DNA of 64,000 nucleotides from CAYVUB01 sp964454675 (GTDB taxonomy: Bacteria; Bacteroidota; Bacteroidia; Flavobacteriales; Flavobacteriaceae), in contig CAYVUB010000001.1 of NCBI GenBank assembly GCA_964454675.1, forward strand, positions 198,587 to 262,586, given 5' to 3'. The notes below the pieces were generated by a model. It had not been told where the DNA came from. It searched no databases and saw only the letters and a list, made by a program, of their open reading frames with translations. How positions within the stretch are numbered: position 1 is the first letter of the stretch; every line of letters starts with the position of its first letter. This document shows positions 16,261 through 26,547 of the stretch, piece by piece. Made by a program: the position numbers and the translations under genes.

Positions 16261-17547
16261 TTAAATTAACTCCAAAATACGCTCTAAAGCCATGCCGCGC
16301 GAGCCTTTAATCAAAATAAATTTGCCTTCAACAGCAGAGGTTTCAAGGGTTGATTTTAAATCGTCAAATGTTTGAAATTGATGAATGTAATCTTTGTGTA
16401 GTTTCGTTTTAAAAAAGTTTTCACCAATTAAATATACGGTTTCAAAAGGATTGTTTTCCAGAAAATTCACTATTGCCTGATGCTCTCGCTCTGCATCAGA
16501 TCCAAGTTCAAACATATCTCCAAGAAACAAGATCTTGTTTGTGTGTTGCAGCTGCCTGAAATTTTCCAATGCGGCAAGCATGCTTGTAGGGTTGGCATTA
16601 TAGGCATCCATTAAAATGCTGTTGCCGTTTTGGTTTATAATTTGCGAGCGGTTATTGGTCGGGATATAACGTTCTATTGCGGCTACAATATTTGCGGTGC
16701 GTATCTTAAAGTAGCTTCCTACGGCAATAGCAACTGCAATATTATTAAAATTATAAGTGCCGGTTAAATGCGAATTTATAACACTACTGTCATATTGTAA
16801 GCTTACAAACGGCTGCGATGTAAGTAATTCCATTTGTGTCCCGTTTGCAGATGTCTTTGAGCCGAACAGTTGCAGGTGGTCGTATCCTTTTGTTTGCTGT
16901 ACCTGTACAGGATCATTTTCATTTACAAAAATGATTTTGTTATGTAGTTTTAAATGCGCGTACAGTTCCGATTTTGCTTTAATAACACCTTCAATGCTTC
17001 CAAAACCTTCCAGATGCGCTTTCCCGAAGTTGGTAATTAATCCGTAATCGGGAAGTGCTATATTACAAAGTGTTTCAATTTCTTTAGGATGATTTGCGCC
17101 CATTTCCACGATGCCTGTTTCGGTTTCCGAAGTCATTCTTAAAAGTGTCAGCGGTACGCCTATATGATTGTTGAGATTGCCTTGTGTAGCCGATGTTTTA
17201 AATTGTGTTGACAATACGGCGTTTATAAGTTCTTTTGTTGTGGTTTTTCCGTTGCTTCCCGTGAGTGCTATAATGGGTATTTGCAGCTGTTTTCTGTGGT
17301 GTGTAGCCAGTTTTTGAAGTGTTTGCAAAACATCATCAACCAGGATGCATTGCGGGTGGTTACTGTAATGTTTGTCATCAATTACGGCATATTTTGCGCC
17401 TGTTTCCAAGGCTTTTCCGGCAAAAATATTACCGTTAAAATTATCGCCTTTAAGCGCAAAAAACATTGAGTTGGCTGTAATTTTTCTTGTATCGGTTGAA
17501 ATGTCTCCGCACTCAAGAAACCGTTGATAAATGTGTTCTGTAGTCAT
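16261..17547 (-). CDS. murF: UDP-N-acetylmuramoyl-tripeptide--D-alanyl-D-alanine ligase
   Basis: Adds D-Ala-D-Ala to the UDP-MurNAc-tripeptide using ATP, in the cytoplasmic phase of peptidoglycan synthesis. The protein has 428 residues. It contains an N-terminal Mur substrate domain (STDTRKITANSMFFALKGDNFNG), an ATP-binding loop TGSNGKTTTK (about 96-105), EMGANHPKEI and NFGKAHLEGFGS, and a C-terminal domain with MDAYNANPTSM and FLGDMFELG. Length and motifs are normal. It lies downstream of gldJ on the same strand, but a strong terminator-like hairpin sits only about 15 bases before its start codon. Confidence 0.95.
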   Translation of the reverse strand: MTTEHIYQRFLECGDISTDTRKITANSMFFALKGDNFNGNIFAGKALETGAKYAVIDDKHYSNHPQCILVDDVLQTLQKLATHHRKQLQIPIIALTGSNGKTTTKELINAVLSTQFKTSATQGNLNNHIGVPLTLLRMTSETETGIVEMGANHPKEIETLCNIALPDYGLITNFGKAHLEGFGSIEGVIKAKSELYAHLKLHNKIIFVNENDPVQVQQTKGYDHLQLFGSKTSANGTQMELLTSQPFVSLQYDSSVINSHLTGTYNFNNIAVAIAVGSYFKIRTANIVAAIERYIPTNNRSQIINQNGNSILMDAYNANPTSMLAALENFRQLQHTNKILFLGDMFELGSDAEREHQAIVNFLENNPFETVYLIGENFFKTKLHKDYIHQFQTFDDLKSTLETSAVEGKFILIKGSRGMALERILELI

Positions 17548-17561
17548 GAATTAAATGTAAT

Positions 17562-17592
17562 AAAAAAGTCCTAACGGTTATGTTAGGACTTT
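17562..17592 (-). terminator. intrinsic terminator after gldJ, just before murF
   Basis: On the minus strand an 11-bp perfect stem (arms AAAGTCCTAAC and GTTAGGACTTT, loop of six) is followed by a T-run. It ends gldJ transcription, yet murF begins 15 bases later, leaving almost no room for a separate promoter. Read-through or attenuation is likely. Confidence 0.75.
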
Positions 17593-17612
17593 ATATTTTT
17601 TGATGTTAAATC

Positions 17613-19292
17613 TTAGTTTCTTGTTTTGTTAGGGCCTTTAGATTTTGAACCCACACGAGACATTGCACATCTGAATCCTATGTAGTCTGTAGCCATATCT
17701 TGCGGGAAGTAACGGCGTTGTGCAGGATCTATCCAATATACTCTGTCTTTCCACGAGCCGCCTTTATAGACACGTACATCGTCATTTATTAAAGATGTCC
17801 TGTCATTTGACGTATCGTATTGTCTCAATATAACTCCGGCAGAATCCGTTTCAACTTTGTGGCTTGGCGAGTTGTACATTTTTTTTGTTCCACTGTCATC
17901 GCCGTTTTCTTCTTCATTAAAGTTGTCACTAAACTGACGGGATGAACGCTTGTCACCATCTCTGAAGTTTTTGTTATCACTCTTATCAAAGTTGGTTCTT
18001 AGGTACGTTTCTGTTTCGTCAACAGGAACTTGTAAAATTTCTCCAGGCAAATTTCTTGCAACAATTTTACCATTGCTTAAAGTGTCGTAAACAATATCTG
18101 CCGAGGTTACAATTTTAACTGTACCGTCTTCATTGATAGCGTTTTTGGTGTAAACATTTCCTCTGAAATAGTTGAAATCGTTAAACTCGTCATCAACAAT
18201 TGGTCTGTAAACATCGGCAACCCATTCTGCAACGTTACCGGCCATATCGTACAATCCAAAATCATTTGGTTCGTAAGATTTTACTTGTGCGGTAATATCG
18301 GCACCGTCATCAGACCAGCCTGCAATTCCGCCGTAATCGCCTTTACCTTGTTTAAAGTTTGCCAATTGGTCACCACGGCTTTTTCTTTTTCCCGAACGTG
18401 TGTATTGACCGCTCCAAGGATATTTTTTTCTACCGCGTATCGTGTTGTAGTTTCTTAATTCGTTTAGACCAAGCGCTGCGTATTCCCATTCTGTTTCCGA
18501 TGGTAAGCGGTATGAAGGTGAAACGATACCGGATTCTCTTTTTGCATATACATTTATTTCGTCACCGGCTGCGTTGGTTTGTATTCTTCTTCTGCCTCCT
18601 TTTAACACATCATCATTACCACCGTAAGTTAAAGTAGGTGCATTGATGTATGTGTCTGTGCTAAAGTTAGCATCTGCGGTAACATCAGTAATACGGGCAT
18701 CTCGTTTTAAGTATCCGGAATTTTCAAGGTATAGCTCATTAACCCTGTCAGTACGCCATTTTGCATATTCAACAGCTTGAATCCAGCTTACACCTACTAC
18801 AGGGTACTCTGCATAACCGGGATGACGTAGGTAATTTTCTGTCATCATTTCGCTATAACCCAAACGGTTTCTCCATACTAAAGTATCGGGTAATGCCCCA
18901 AGATATATAAGCCGGTAATTTGGATCATCCGGTGGATATACGCGTTTTAAGTAATCCAGATATTCCAGATACATTAAGTTGGTAACTTCGGTTTCATCCA
19001 TATAGAATGATTGTACATGCTGCTGGTTTGGGGTGTTGTTCCAGTCATGCATAACATCGTCTTGAACTTTACCCATTGTAAACGTTCCGCCTTCTATAAA
19101 TACCAAACCGGGAGAAGTTGCCTGCTCTTTAAAGTTGGTATTGTATTGAAAACCTCCGTTTCTATCGTTAATCTTCCATCCGGTTGCTCTGGATTCATTC
19201 TTTGATGATGAAGATTTACCGCAACTAAACATTGTTAAAGATAGCATTAGGGCTAATAGTATCCTTATATTAAAGATGTTTTTCATATCCAT
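17613..19292 (-). CDS. gldJ: gliding motility lipoprotein GldJ
   Basis: GldJ is an outer-membrane-associated lipoprotein needed for gliding and type IX secretion in Flavobacterium. The protein has 559 residues. Its lipoprotein signal ends in MFSC (Cys24). It has a formylglycine-generating-enzyme-like fold from about residue 60 (PGLVFIEGGTFTMG, FYMDETEVTN, YPVVGVSWIQAVEYAKWRT, RLPSETEWEYAALG, YDMAGNVAEWV, GGSWKDRVYWI, GFRCAMSRV). It contains the family's long insertions. The start at 19292 has a second ATG two codons later. It is divergent from porU, a gene order I associate with flavobacterial T9SS loci. Confidence 0.95.
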   Translation of the reverse strand: MDMKNIFNIRILLALMLSLTMFSCGKSSSSKNESRATGWKINDRNGGFQYNTNFKEQATSPGLVFIEGGTFTMGKVQDDVMHDWNNTPNQQHVQSFYMDETEVTNLMYLEYLDYLKRVYPPDDPNYRLIYLGALPDTLVWRNRLGYSEMMTENYLRHPGYAEYPVVGVSWIQAVEYAKWRTDRVNELYLENSGYLKRDARITDVTADANFSTDTYINAPTLTYGGNDDVLKGGRRRIQTNAAGDEINVYAKRESGIVSPSYRLPSETEWEYAALGLNELRNYNTIRGRKKYPWSGQYTRSGKRKSRGDQLANFKQGKGDYGGIAGWSDDGADITAQVKSYEPNDFGLYDMAGNVAEWVADVYRPIVDDEFNDFNYFRGNVYTKNAINEDGTVKIVTSADIVYDTLSNGKIVARNLPGEILQVPVDETETYLRTNFDKSDNKNFRDGDKRSSRQFSDNFNEEENGDDSGTKKMYNSPSHKVETDSAGVILRQYDTSNDRTSLINDDVRVYKGGSWKDRVYWIDPAQRRYFPQDMATDYIGFRCAMSRVGSKSKGPNKTRN

Positions 19293-19628
19293 TCAGTTAA
19301 GTAAGCTGATTTTAAAAATTAGTGACGCAATATAGTAATTAAACATAAAATAACAACATTTTTTTATAAAATAAGATAAAAAAAAATGCATTTCATCCTT
19401 TTTTTTGAACATAACAACGGATTTTTATCCGCTTAGTCGATGTATTTTGTTTATCATTAACGATTCAAATATTTATTTATTGTTGTAATTTTGAATAAAA
19501 ATTTTAAGCATAGCAAATACTAACACAGGAAGGTGCACGTTATTGATACAATATTATATGGAGCAATTATGAAATGTGTTATGCTTGTACATTTATAATT
19601 ACATATTGACGAAGATTAATTTATTTGA
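19293..19628. other. 336-base divergent promoter region between gldJ and porU
   Basis: The region is very AT-rich, with A and T runs (for example around 19360-19405), and no open frame of note. It must hold promoters for both genes. I found no exact TAnnTTTG box on either strand at a convincing distance, so start sites are not assigned. Confidence 0.6.
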
Positions 19629-22600
19629 ATGAAAACATACTTACTCCTTTTATTTGCAGTAGTTTCTTTTTTGGGTTTTTCACAGCAAAAACGCTTTGAA
19701 ATCGACTGGCAGGGAACAATAACATTACAAACAAGTTCTTCATCTATTGAAGTTCCTGTTTTTAACAAAGAACATTTCAATTTTGACTATTCAACCGGGA
19801 TTACATTTTTTGCGCAGTGGGACATTAATATACCGGTTAATGAAAACTCGGCAGAATTAACCCATGTGGCTTACACTGCTATTTCAGCAGGTGAGTTAAA
19901 ATCACTTCCGTTACACACCATTCCATCGGCGGTTGAATTTACTCTTAAAAATTCGACAGCAAGAGATAAACGCTATGCTTATTTTGAATTAACTCCTATT
20001 ATAAATGACAATGGAGTTTATAAAAAAGTAACGGCTTTTACCATAAATTATAACTCAGGTTCATCCAACAGGACTGCTTATGAACCCGTCCTGTCGTCAC
20101 AATCTGTACAGATTATTTCAAATTCTGTATTGAGTTCCGGTAACTGGTATAAATTTTATGTGGACAAATCCGGAGTTTACAGATTGTCAAAAAGCTTTTT
20201 AAGCCAGTTGGGAGTAAATACCAATACCGATCCAAGAACCATAAAAATATTTGGCAACGGCGGTGCTATGCTCCCTTTTTCAAACGCGTCAAGTTATCCG
20301 TTTGATTTAACCGAGAATGCCATAAAGTTTGTGGGCGAAGAAGACGGTATTTTTAATGATAACGATTATATATTGTTTTATGCCGAAGGACCAAAGGGAA
20401 ATCCCGATGCCCCTGCAATAAACACCAATATCAATCCATACACAGACAAATCTTATTATTTTGTGAATGTAAGCAACGGACACGGAAAGCGTATTCAAAC
20501 CATGCAGCAGCCCGATGCACAGGCAGATTATCTGGTTAATACCTTTCAGGATTACCAGTTTTATGAAAAAGACGAATTTAATCTGGTAAGAGTAGGAAGA
20601 CGCTGGTTTGGAAACAGGTTTAATATTGAAAGCGAGCAGCAGTTTGAATTTAATTTCCCTAACCTGATTACAACACAGCCGGCTTTGATAAAAGTCTTTG
20701 CGGCTTCAACCGGAGAGATTCCTACAACAATGGGTGTGCGTGTTAATGGAAATTTAGTTGACACGTTTACTTTTAGTGCTATTGCCTCGCCGGTACTGGC
20801 AACCGGAGATTCATACAGCGGTAATGTGGCGGTACAATCACCAACAATTACCGTGGCACTCAACTATAATAATAATGGTGCTCCCTCTGCACAAGGATAC
20901 CTGGATTATATTTCTGTTGAAGCTACAAGAGCTTTAGCTTTTGAAGGCAAACAGCTCCTCTTTAAAAATAATCAGGTTGTCACGGCACCTGGAATTGTTG
21001 AATATAGTTTGGTAAACGCCTCAAACGTTCCCGAAATTTGGGATATTACCGATAAGTATAATGTAGGAAGCTACCAAAATACCGGTCAAAATTCAGTATT
21101 CAATTTTAAGGCATTATCGGGCACGGCAAAAACATATCTTGCCTTAGCGCCGGCAGATTATTATCAGCCATTGCGGGATAACAATACAAGTGTTAGCAAT
21201 CAAAACATAAAAGGCACTATTTTTAATAACAATCAAGGACAATTTCAGGATGTAGATTACATTATTGTTGCGCCCAATAATATGGTGTCACAAGCCGAGC
21301 GTTTGGCGCAAATAAACCGAAACCAATACAATCTGAATGTAAAAGTAGTTACACTCAATGAGATTTATAATGAGTTTAGTTCCGGAAATCAAGATGTCGG
21401 TGCTATACGCAATATGGTCAGGTATGTTTATGAGAATGCCAGCTCACAAGAAAACAGATTAAAATACCTGTGTCTTCTTGGTGATGCTTCGTATGATTAT
21501 AAAGAGCGAACACCAAACAATACCAATATTGTGCCGTCATGGCATGCTTATGATAGCTTTAATTTGACAAATTCGTTTATATCCGATGATTTTTTTGGTA
21601 TGATGGATAGTAATGAAGGCACTATGGCAACTTCCGACAAGCTTGATATTGCCGTAGGAAGAATTCTTGCTGATACACCTCAACGAGCCAAAGAACTGAT
21701 AGATAAAATAGAATTATACTACAAAGAAGCATCCTACGGCAACTGGCGAAATAACTTTGTAGTCATTTCTGATGATGTGGATGCGGTTTATGAGCGTGTT
21801 TTACAAGAAACCACTGATCAAATTGGTAATGATGTTACAGCAAATAAGCCGTTTATTAACGTCATAAAAATACATTCTGATGCATATCAGCAAGAATCAT
21901 CTGCCGGCGGGCAGCGCTATCCTGCGGTAAATAAAGCTATCAAAGATGCTATTGAAGTAGGAGCTCTGGTGGTTAATTATTTTGGGCATGGAGGTGAAGA
22001 CGGACTGGCGAGTGAACGTATATTTGACAGAAATGACTCTCAAAGTATAAGAAACACCTGTAAATTTAACTGCTTTGTAACCGTTACCTGCGAATATACA
22101 CGTTTTGACAATCCGCTCAGGACAACTGCAGGAGAGCTCACTTACTGGAATCCTCAGGGAGGCGCCATCGGATTAATATCAACAACACGGCAAATTCTTG
22201 TAAATGTAGGCGTAACATTTAACATAGCCCTAAGCCAGTATTTATTTGCGTTTGGGTCAAATGAGCAGGTATCCATGGCAGAAGCGTTAAGGCTTACAAA
22301 AGAAAGCCCGGCAGTTGCGGGAATCCAGCAAAGACGATTGGTATTCTTTATTGGCGACCCGGCAATGAAACTGTCAATGCCAAAACCCGAAGTTAGACTT
22401 ACGAGAATAAACGATGTCCCGCTTGGCGTAGAGAACGATACATTAAAGGCATTGAGCAAAATAAAATTGTCAGGCGAAGTAACAGACCAGTCGGGTAATT
22501 TGATGACCGGTTACAATGGGATTTTGTCTGCAACGGTATTTGATAAAAATATTCAGCGTCAAACACTTGCAAATGGTAATGTTTCAGAAAACGGTCAAAT

Positions 22601-23504
22601 TATACGCTTAAATTTTGAAACCCTTGGTGAAAAGATTTTCATTGGACAGGCATCAATTACCAACGGACTTTTTGAGTTTGATTTTGTAGTGCCAAGAGAT
22701 ATAGGCATTCCTGTTGATAACGGTAAGGTCAGTTTTTATGCCAAATCAACCACGCCGTTACAGGACAATGCCGGTGCAAGCTTTGATATTCTGGTAGGCG
22801 GTATCAACGAAAATGCCGAACAGGACAACACAGGCCCGGTTATCAAATTGTATATGAATGATGAAAATTTCGTTTCCGGCGGCATTACAAACGAAGCCCC
22901 GACATTATTGGCAAAATTACAAGACGATAACGGTATCAATACCTCAAGCGGTATAGGGCATGACATCATTGCTATTATTGACGGCGATGAGACAAATCCG
23001 TTTGTGTTGAATGATTATTATAAAGCCAATGTTGATGATTATACCACAGGCGAAGTGACGTATCCGTTCAGAGATTTGTCGCCCGGTTTGCATACACTCA
23101 CCCTAAAAGCCTGGGATGTATATAACAATTCGGCAACGGCAGAAATTCAGTTTGTGGTACACGATAAAGACGAAAAACTGGTCATTACAAACGTGTTGAA
23201 TTACCCTAATCCGTTTATTAATTACACAGAATTTTGGTTCAACCACAATAGTTCAGACCCATTGGACGTTTCTATACAGATATTTACAGTCTCAGGAAAA
23301 TTAGTAAGAACCCTTAACGGACAAACCGGAGCAGACGGCTGCTGTAATGAAGGCGCATCGTCACTGTCCAGAAATATTGTTTGGGACGGAAGAGATGATT
23401 TTGGTGATAAAATAGGTAAAGGCGTGTATGTCTATAAGCTGAAAGTACGTTCAAATCAACTCAATAAACAGGTAGAAAAAATACAAAAACTTGTCATACT
23501 ATAA
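19629..23504 (+). CDS. porU: type IX secretion system sortase PorU
   Basis: PorU is the C25-family (gingipain-like) peptidase on the cell surface that removes the C-terminal signal of T9SS cargo and attaches it to lipopolysaccharide. The protein has 1,291 residues. It has a signal peptide (1-19) and an N-terminal propeptide-like region. The peptidase domain (about 540-900) has catalytic His787 in NYFGHGGEDG and Cys821 in TVTCEYTRFDNP. Ig-like domains follow. The C-terminal domain (from about 1190: NYPNPF, FTVSGKLVRTL, WDGRDDFGDKIGKGVYVYKL) resembles a type A sorting signal, as expected for PorU. It is followed at 63 bases by porV. Confidence 0.95.
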   Translation: MKTYLLLLFAVVSFLGFSQQKRFEIDWQGTITLQTSSSSIEVPVFNKEHFNFDYSTGITFFAQWDINIPVNENSAELTHVAYTAISAGELKSLPLHTIPSAVEFTLKNSTARDKRYAYFELTPIINDNGVYKKVTAFTINYNSGSSNRTAYEPVLSSQSVQIISNSVLSSGNWYKFYVDKSGVYRLSKSFLSQLGVNTNTDPRTIKIFGNGGAMLPFSNASSYPFDLTENAIKFVGEEDGIFNDNDYILFYAEGPKGNPDAPAINTNINPYTDKSYYFVNVSNGHGKRIQTMQQPDAQADYLVNTFQDYQFYEKDEFNLVRVGRRWFGNRFNIESEQQFEFNFPNLITTQPALIKVFAASTGEIPTTMGVRVNGNLVDTFTFSAIASPVLATGDSYSGNVAVQSPTITVALNYNNNGAPSAQGYLDYISVEATRALAFEGKQLLFKNNQVVTAPGIVEYSLVNASNVPEIWDITDKYNVGSYQNTGQNSVFNFKALSGTAKTYLALAPADYYQPLRDNNTSVSNQNIKGTIFNNNQGQFQDVDYIIVAPNNMVSQAERLAQINRNQYNLNVKVVTLNEIYNEFSSGNQDVGAIRNMVRYVYENASSQENRLKYLCLLGDASYDYKERTPNNTNIVPSWHAYDSFNLTNSFISDDFFGMMDSNEGTMATSDKLDIAVGRILADTPQRAKELIDKIELYYKEASYGNWRNNFVVISDDVDAVYERVLQETTDQIGNDVTANKPFINVIKIHSDAYQQESSAGGQRYPAVNKAIKDAIEVGALVVNYFGHGGEDGLASERIFDRNDSQSIRNTCKFNCFVTVTCEYTRFDNPLRTTAGELTYWNPQGGAIGLISTTRQILVNVGVTFNIALSQYLFAFGSNEQVSMAEALRLTKESPAVAGIQQRRLVFFIGDPAMKLSMPKPEVRLTRINDVPLGVENDTLKALSKIKLSGEVTDQSGNLMTGYNGILSATVFDKNIQRQTLANGNVSENGQIIRLNFETLGEKIFIGQASITNGLFEFDFVVPRDIGIPVDNGKVSFYAKSTTPLQDNAGASFDILVGGINENAEQDNTGPVIKLYMNDENFVSGGITNEAPTLLAKLQDDNGINTSSGIGHDIIAIIDGDETNPFVLNDYYKANVDDYTTGEVTYPFRDLSPGLHTLTLKAWDVYNNSATAEIQFVVHDKDEKLVITNVLNYPNPFINYTEFWFNHNSSDPLDVSIQIFTVSGKLVRTLNGQTGADGCCNEGASSLSRNIVWDGRDDFGDKIGKGVYVYKLKVRSNQLNKQVEKIQKLVIL

Positions 23505-23567
23505 TAAAAATTTATATTTGCTAATTACATTTGCAGGTTCAAAACTGTAAACAAGAATAAACAACAG

Positions 23568-24803
23568 ATGAAAAAATACATTTTAGCCCTAATAACACTT
23601 TCAATTTACAACAGTTCATTTGCTCAAGAAGTACAGATTATACCTTATCAGGATTCGAGGGTAATCACTACCGGAGTTCCTTTTTTACTCATAGCATCCG
23701 ATGCGCGTGCCGCCGGTATGGGCGATATGGGTGTTGCCACATCTGCCGATGCTTATTCACAACAATGGAATCAGGCAAAGTACGCTTTTTCGGAAGCAAA
23801 ATCAGGTATTGGTATAAGCTATACACCGTATTTAAGCAAGTTGGTAAACGACATTTTTCTTGGAAATATAACTTATTTTAACAGACTCAATGAGCAAAGT
23901 GCCTTTGGTGTAAGCTTTAAATATTTCAGCTTAGGAGAAATAGAATTGGTTCAGGATGAATTTTCTGAAGCTTTGCTTGAAAAGCCTAATGAGCTTACCA
24001 TTGATGCATCCTATTCATTGCGCCTTGCCGACCAGTTTTCTATGGCGGTTGGATTGCGTTACCTGCGTTCAGATTTAAGAATTCAGGCGGTTGATGCCAA
24101 TGCCGGTGCAGCAAGTTCTGTTGCAGCCGATATTTCCGGATACTATCAAAGCGAAGAAAATGCCTACAACGATTTTAACGGGCGTTGGAGAGCAGGTTTT
24201 GCACTTCAAAATTTAGGACCAACCATCAAATATGATGATGCCGGCAGAGAAAACTTTTTGCCGACAACCTTAAGACTTGGCGGTGGTTTCGATTTTATTT
24301 TTGATGATTACAATACTTTGGCAGTAACCGCAGAAGTCACCAAGTTGTTGGTGCCGACACCGCCAAAATTAGGAAGACGTATAGACTTTAACGATTTGAA
24401 CGGTAATGGCGTATATGATGCCGATGAAGACGAACTTATAAGCACCACGGAAAATTATATTATTTCGGGAAAATCAAATGACGTAAGTTTCGTTAAAGGG
24501 ATTTTTCAGTCGTTTGGTGATGCGCCGGGCGGTTTTAGCGAAGAGCTAAGAGAATTTACCTGGGCATTGGGTGCAGAGTACAGATATCAGGATTCATTCG
24601 CCTTTAGAGCCGGATATTTCAATGAAAGCGAAGACAAAGGAGCACGTAAGTTTTTCGCTCTTGGTGCAGGATTCAAATATACCACCATCAATATTGATAT
24701 GTCCTATTTGTTTTCGGCATCAAAAATTCAAAGCCCGTTAGAAAATACCTTGCGTTTTTCACTAACCTTTAATTTTGGCGATGGTGAATACCGGGAATAT
24801 TAA
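23568..24803 (+). CDS. porV: type IX secretion system outer membrane protein PorV
   Basis: PorV (also called LptO) is a FadL-like barrel that shuttles T9SS substrates from the SprA translocon to PorU. The protein has 411 residues. A signal peptide (1-19) is followed by the family's start, ITTGVPFLLIASDARAAGMGD-type sequence, then SADAYSQQWNQAKYAF and a barrel pattern to the C-terminus. An Asp/Asn-rich loop (about 275-300, DLNGNGVYDADEDE) resembles a calcium-binding turn. It forms an operon with porU and is closed by a strong terminator. Confidence 0.95.
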   Translation: MKKYILALITLSIYNSSFAQEVQIIPYQDSRVITTGVPFLLIASDARAAGMGDMGVATSADAYSQQWNQAKYAFSEAKSGIGISYTPYLSKLVNDIFLGNITYFNRLNEQSAFGVSFKYFSLGEIELVQDEFSEALLEKPNELTIDASYSLRLADQFSMAVGLRYLRSDLRIQAVDANAGAASSVAADISGYYQSEENAYNDFNGRWRAGFALQNLGPTIKYDDAGRENFLPTTLRLGGGFDFIFDDYNTLAVTAEVTKLLVPTPPKLGRRIDFNDLNGNGVYDADEDELISTTENYIISGKSNDVSFVKGIFQSFGDAPGGFSEELREFTWALGAEYRYQDSFAFRAGYFNESEDKGARKFFALGAGFKYTTINIDMSYLFSASKIQSPLENTLRFSLTFNFGDGEYREY

Positions 24804-24831
24804 AAAAATAACATTCAATAAAACAAATCAT

Positions 24832-24866
24832 AAAAACTATTGCCTATCTTAAGCAATAGTTTTTTT
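24832..24866 (+). terminator. intrinsic terminator after porV
   Basis: A 12-bp perfect stem (AAAAACTATTGC with GCAATAGTTTTT), a nine-base loop and a run of seven T form this terminator. It closes the porU-porV unit before cdd. Confidence 0.9.
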
Positions 24867-24883
24867 GTCTTATACCATTTTAT

Positions 24884-25366
24884 ATGAAGGAAATAAAAAT
24901 TGAAACCTCATTAATTGTCTATGATAATTTTGATGAATTGCCCGAAGATGTAAAAACCTTGATGAATAAAGCCTCAGAAGCCAGAGCAAAATCCTACTCA
25001 CCCTATTCAAAGTTTAGTGTAGGCGCAGCCATACTTCTTGAAAATGACGAAATCATCACAGGAAGCAATCAGGAAAATGCTTCATACCCATCGGGATTAT
25101 GTGCAGAGCGAACCGCTATTTTTTATGCCGGTGCGGCGTATCCTAATATTAAAATTAAGCGTATGGCAATCATAGCCGGCTCAAACCTGCATCAAACAGT
25201 TACGCCTATCCCGCCTTGTGGTGCCTGCCGTCAATCTATTGCAGAATATGAGGTAAAACAAGAAGCACCTATCGAGATTTATTTTATGGGAGAAACCGGT
25301 AAAGTGGTAAAATCAGATTCACTGGCAAATTTGCTGCCACTTGTTTTTGATAAATCGCATCTATAA
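24884..25366 (+). CDS. cdd: cytidine deaminase
   Basis: Deaminates cytidine and deoxycytidine to uridine and deoxyuridine in pyrimidine salvage. The protein has 160 residues. Zinc and catalytic residues are visible: Cys73 and Glu75 in GLCAERTA, and Cys112/Cys115 in PPCGACRQ. SPYSKFSVGAA and NQENASYPSG form the substrate pocket. It stands alone after the porV terminator. Confidence 0.95.
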   Translation: MKEIKIETSLIVYDNFDELPEDVKTLMNKASEARAKSYSPYSKFSVGAAILLENDEIITGSNQENASYPSGLCAERTAIFYAGAAYPNIKIKRMAIIAGSNLHQTVTPIPPCGACRQSIAEYEVKQEAPIEIYFMGETGKVVKSDSLANLLPLVFDKSHL

Positions 25367-25440
25367 CGTTATAGTTGCAGGCAAATCATAAAACTATTAA
25401 ATTTTACCAACTACAGTTTTTTCGTTAGTGACTAAAGTGT

Positions 25441-25448
25441 TATTTTTG
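25441..25448 (+). promoter_or_regulatory. -7 box of the pdhA promoter
   Basis: TATTTTTG fits TAnnTTTG exactly and lies 98 bases before the pdhA start codon. The -33 region is only weakly TTG-like. The predicted leader is about 93 bases. Confidence 0.4.
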
Positions 25449-25545
25449 TTACCCGTTTGCCCTTACTTTTTAATGAACATTTCATAATTAAAGATGTTCA
25501 TGTTTAAAAGATACAAACGTTATTTATTTTAATACTGTTGAATAA

Positions 25546-26544
25546 ATGCAAAAAATAACCAAAGAAGTGTACCTTAAATGGTACGAAGATATGCTGTTCT
25601 GGAGAAAGTTTGAAGACAAACTTGCCGCCGTTTATATCCAGCAAAAAGTTAGAGGATTTCTTCACTTATACAATGGTCAGGAAGCTGTTTTAGCCGGTGC
25701 TTTGCACGCTATGGATTTGACCAAAGACAAAATGATTACCGCATACCGTAACCACGTTCAGCCCATAGGTATGGGTGTCGATCCAAGACGTGTTATGGCA
25801 GAGTTGTACGGTAAAGCTACCGGAACCTCACAAGGTCTTGGAGGCTCAATGCATATTTTTTCAAAAGAATTTCGTTTTTACGGCGGTCACGGTATTGTTG
25901 GAGGACAAATTCCGTTGGGTGCAGGTATTGCTTTTGGCGATAAATACCACGGCAGTGATGCAGTTACTTTATGCTGCTTTGGTGATGGTGCTGCACGTCA
26001 GGGTTCGCTGCATGAAACCTTCAATCTTGCCATGCTTTGGAAATTACCGGTAGTATTTGTTTGTGAAAACAATGGTTATGCCATGGGAACTTCCGTGGAG
26101 CGCACCGCAAACCATACAGACATCTGGAAACTTGGTTTGGGCTATGAAATGCCTTCCGGCCCTGTTGACGGGATGAATCCTGTAAAAGTAGCCGAAGCTT
26201 TTGACGAAGCTATACAACGTGCCCGACGTGGCGACGGTCCTACATTTTTAGAATTGAAAACCTATCGTTACAGAGGTCACTCTATGAGTGATGCGCAACA
26301 TTACAGAACCAAAGAAGAAGTTGCCGAGTATCAAAAAATAGACCCGATTACGCAGGTGAAAGATATTTTGCTTAAAGAATATAACGTGACCGAAGCCGAT
26401 ATTGAAGTGATGGATCAACGTGTGAAAGATTTGGTGGCAGAATGTGAAAAATTTGCTGAAGAATCGCCATATCCGGAGCTGAATGTTATGTACGATGCCG
26501 TTTACGAACAAAAAGATTATCCATTCATACAACACAAACTATAA
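25546..26544 (+). CDS. pdhA: pyruvate dehydrogenase E1 component, alpha subunit
   Basis: The thiamine-diphosphate-dependent decarboxylase subunit of the pyruvate dehydrogenase complex; pairs with an E1-beta encoded elsewhere. The protein has 332 residues. The ThDP motif begins at Gly146-Asp147-Gly148 (CFGDGAARQG) and ends in ENNGYAMGTS. The phosphorylation-loop-like region YRYRGHSMSDAQHYR is present, as is the typical N-terminus (MLFWRKFEDKLAAVYIQQKVRGFLHLYNGQEA). The E2 gene follows three bases after its stop, so the two are co-transcribed. Confidence 0.95.
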   Translation: MQKITKEVYLKWYEDMLFWRKFEDKLAAVYIQQKVRGFLHLYNGQEAVLAGALHAMDLTKDKMITAYRNHVQPIGMGVDPRRVMAELYGKATGTSQGLGGSMHIFSKEFRFYGGHGIVGGQIPLGAGIAFGDKYHGSDAVTLCCFGDGAARQGSLHETFNLAMLWKLPVVFVCENNGYAMGTSVERTANHTDIWKLGLGYEMPSGPVDGMNPVKVAEAFDEAIQRARRGDGPTFLELKTYRYRGHSMSDAQHYRTKEEVAEYQKIDPITQVKDILLKEYNVTEADIEVMDQRVKDLVAECEKFAEESPYPELNVMYDAVYEQKDYPFIQHKL

Positions 26545-26547
26545 GTT

